A DNA stretch of 6,624 bases, from positions 1 to 6,624 of the forward strand of contig CAAHDV010000097.1 of the NCBI GenBank assembly GCA_900770535.1. Reading direction: 5' to 3'. The number at the start of each line of letters is the position of its first letter. Position 1 is the first letter of the stretch. The notes under the pieces are model-generated. The model worked only from the letters and a program-made list of their open reading frames with translations. It was not told the DNA's origin and searched no databases. Source of the stretch: Lachnospiraceae bacterium (GTDB taxonomy: Bacteria; Bacillota; Clostridia; Lachnospirales; Lachnospiraceae). Shown piece by piece: positions 6,503 through 6,624 of this stretch. A program made the position numbers and the translations under genes.

Positions 6503-6510
6503 TATTCGCT

Positions 6511-6539
6511 ATTATACACTATCCTTTGTCTGCCGTCAA
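6511..6539 (-). promoter_or_regulatory. Promoter of the symporter-HAD unit
   Basis: Minus strand: -35 TTGACG (6539-6534), optimal 17-bp spacer, perfect -10 TATAAT (6516-6511). It is the best promoter match in the window. The leader to the ATG at 6408 is about 95 bases. Confidence 0.85.
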
Positions 6540-6559
6540 ACGCCTTGTCTTCAAATACG

Positions 6560-6600
6560 CACGAAAAAAGGACATCCATTTCGGATATCCTTTTTTCGTG
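6560..6600 (-). terminator. Intrinsic terminator of the gene upstream of the symporter
   Basis: Eighteen-base arms at 6560-6577 and 6583-6600 pair around a five-base loop. The single imperfect position is a G-U wobble in the minus-strand RNA but a C/A mismatch in the plus-strand RNA, which fits use on the minus strand. The 3' arm holds a TTTTTT tract on either strand. It ends a transcription unit coming from beyond the right edge. Confidence 0.88.
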
Positions 6601-6624
6601 TTATTAAGAGCGCGAGACGGGACT
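6601..6624 (-). CDS. Possible C-terminal tail of an upstream gene (partial)
   Basis: The minus strand at the right edge reads six sense codons (SPVSRS) followed by two in-frame TAA stops at 6606-6601, immediately before the terminator. The tandem stop next to a terminator makes this the natural end of the gene that the terminator serves, but six codons identify nothing and the frame could be coincidence. Confidence 0.3.

Noticed and set aside
6409..6510. Riboswitch in the symporter leader
   Set aside because: About 95 bases with only two small hairpins; no aptamer core I recognise (glycine, lysine, SAM or T-box) and no terminator/antiterminator pair.

Overview
The window carries six complete genes, all on the minus strand, plus what may be the last few codons of a seventh entering from the right edge. 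Moderate GC, strong AGGAGG-type ribosome binding sites, consensus sigma-A-like promoters, compact intrinsic terminators and a lipoprotein with an Ala/Glu/Thr-rich linker behind its lipobox all suggest a Firmicute, most likely a gut Clostridia member such as Lachnospiraceae. The family-level placement is inference from protein style; no rRNA or marker gene is present.

In the direction of transcription (right to left): an intrinsic terminator at 6560-6600 closes an upstream gene of which at most six codons are visible. A TTGACG-17-TATAAT promoter (6511-6539) then drives a sodium-coupled neurotransmitter-type symporter (5035-6408) followed 45 bp later by a HAD-family phosphatase resembling phosphoglycolate phosphatase (4324-4989). 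A terminator (4268-4302) ends that unit. A TTGATT-16-TATAAT promoter (4227-4254) starts a polar amino acid ABC importer operon: lipoprotein binding protein (3219-4154), permease (2415-3200) and ATPase (1655-2431, overlapping the permease by 17 bp), closed by a GC-rich terminator (1614-1642). An extended -10 element (1597-1605) then begins an AbgB-like M20 amidohydrolase gene (87-1529), with a 10-bp palindrome just before its ribosome binding site.

The common theme is acquisition of amino acids and their conjugates: a sodium symporter, an ATP-driven importer, and an intracellular zinc amidohydrolase that could free amino acids from N-acyl or peptide-like conjugates. The link between importer and hydrolase rests on adjacency only; each has its own promoter, and a terminator lies between them.

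I found no mobile element, CRISPR array, tRNA/rRNA, toxin-antitoxin or defence gene, and nothing that amounts to a new biological system. The points worth a second look are short and non-coding (two palindromes, a GNRA-loop hairpin at a predicted 5' end, a hairpin around a ribosome binding site) or concern small protein oddities (a roughly 25-residue insertion in the permease, the symporter start site).
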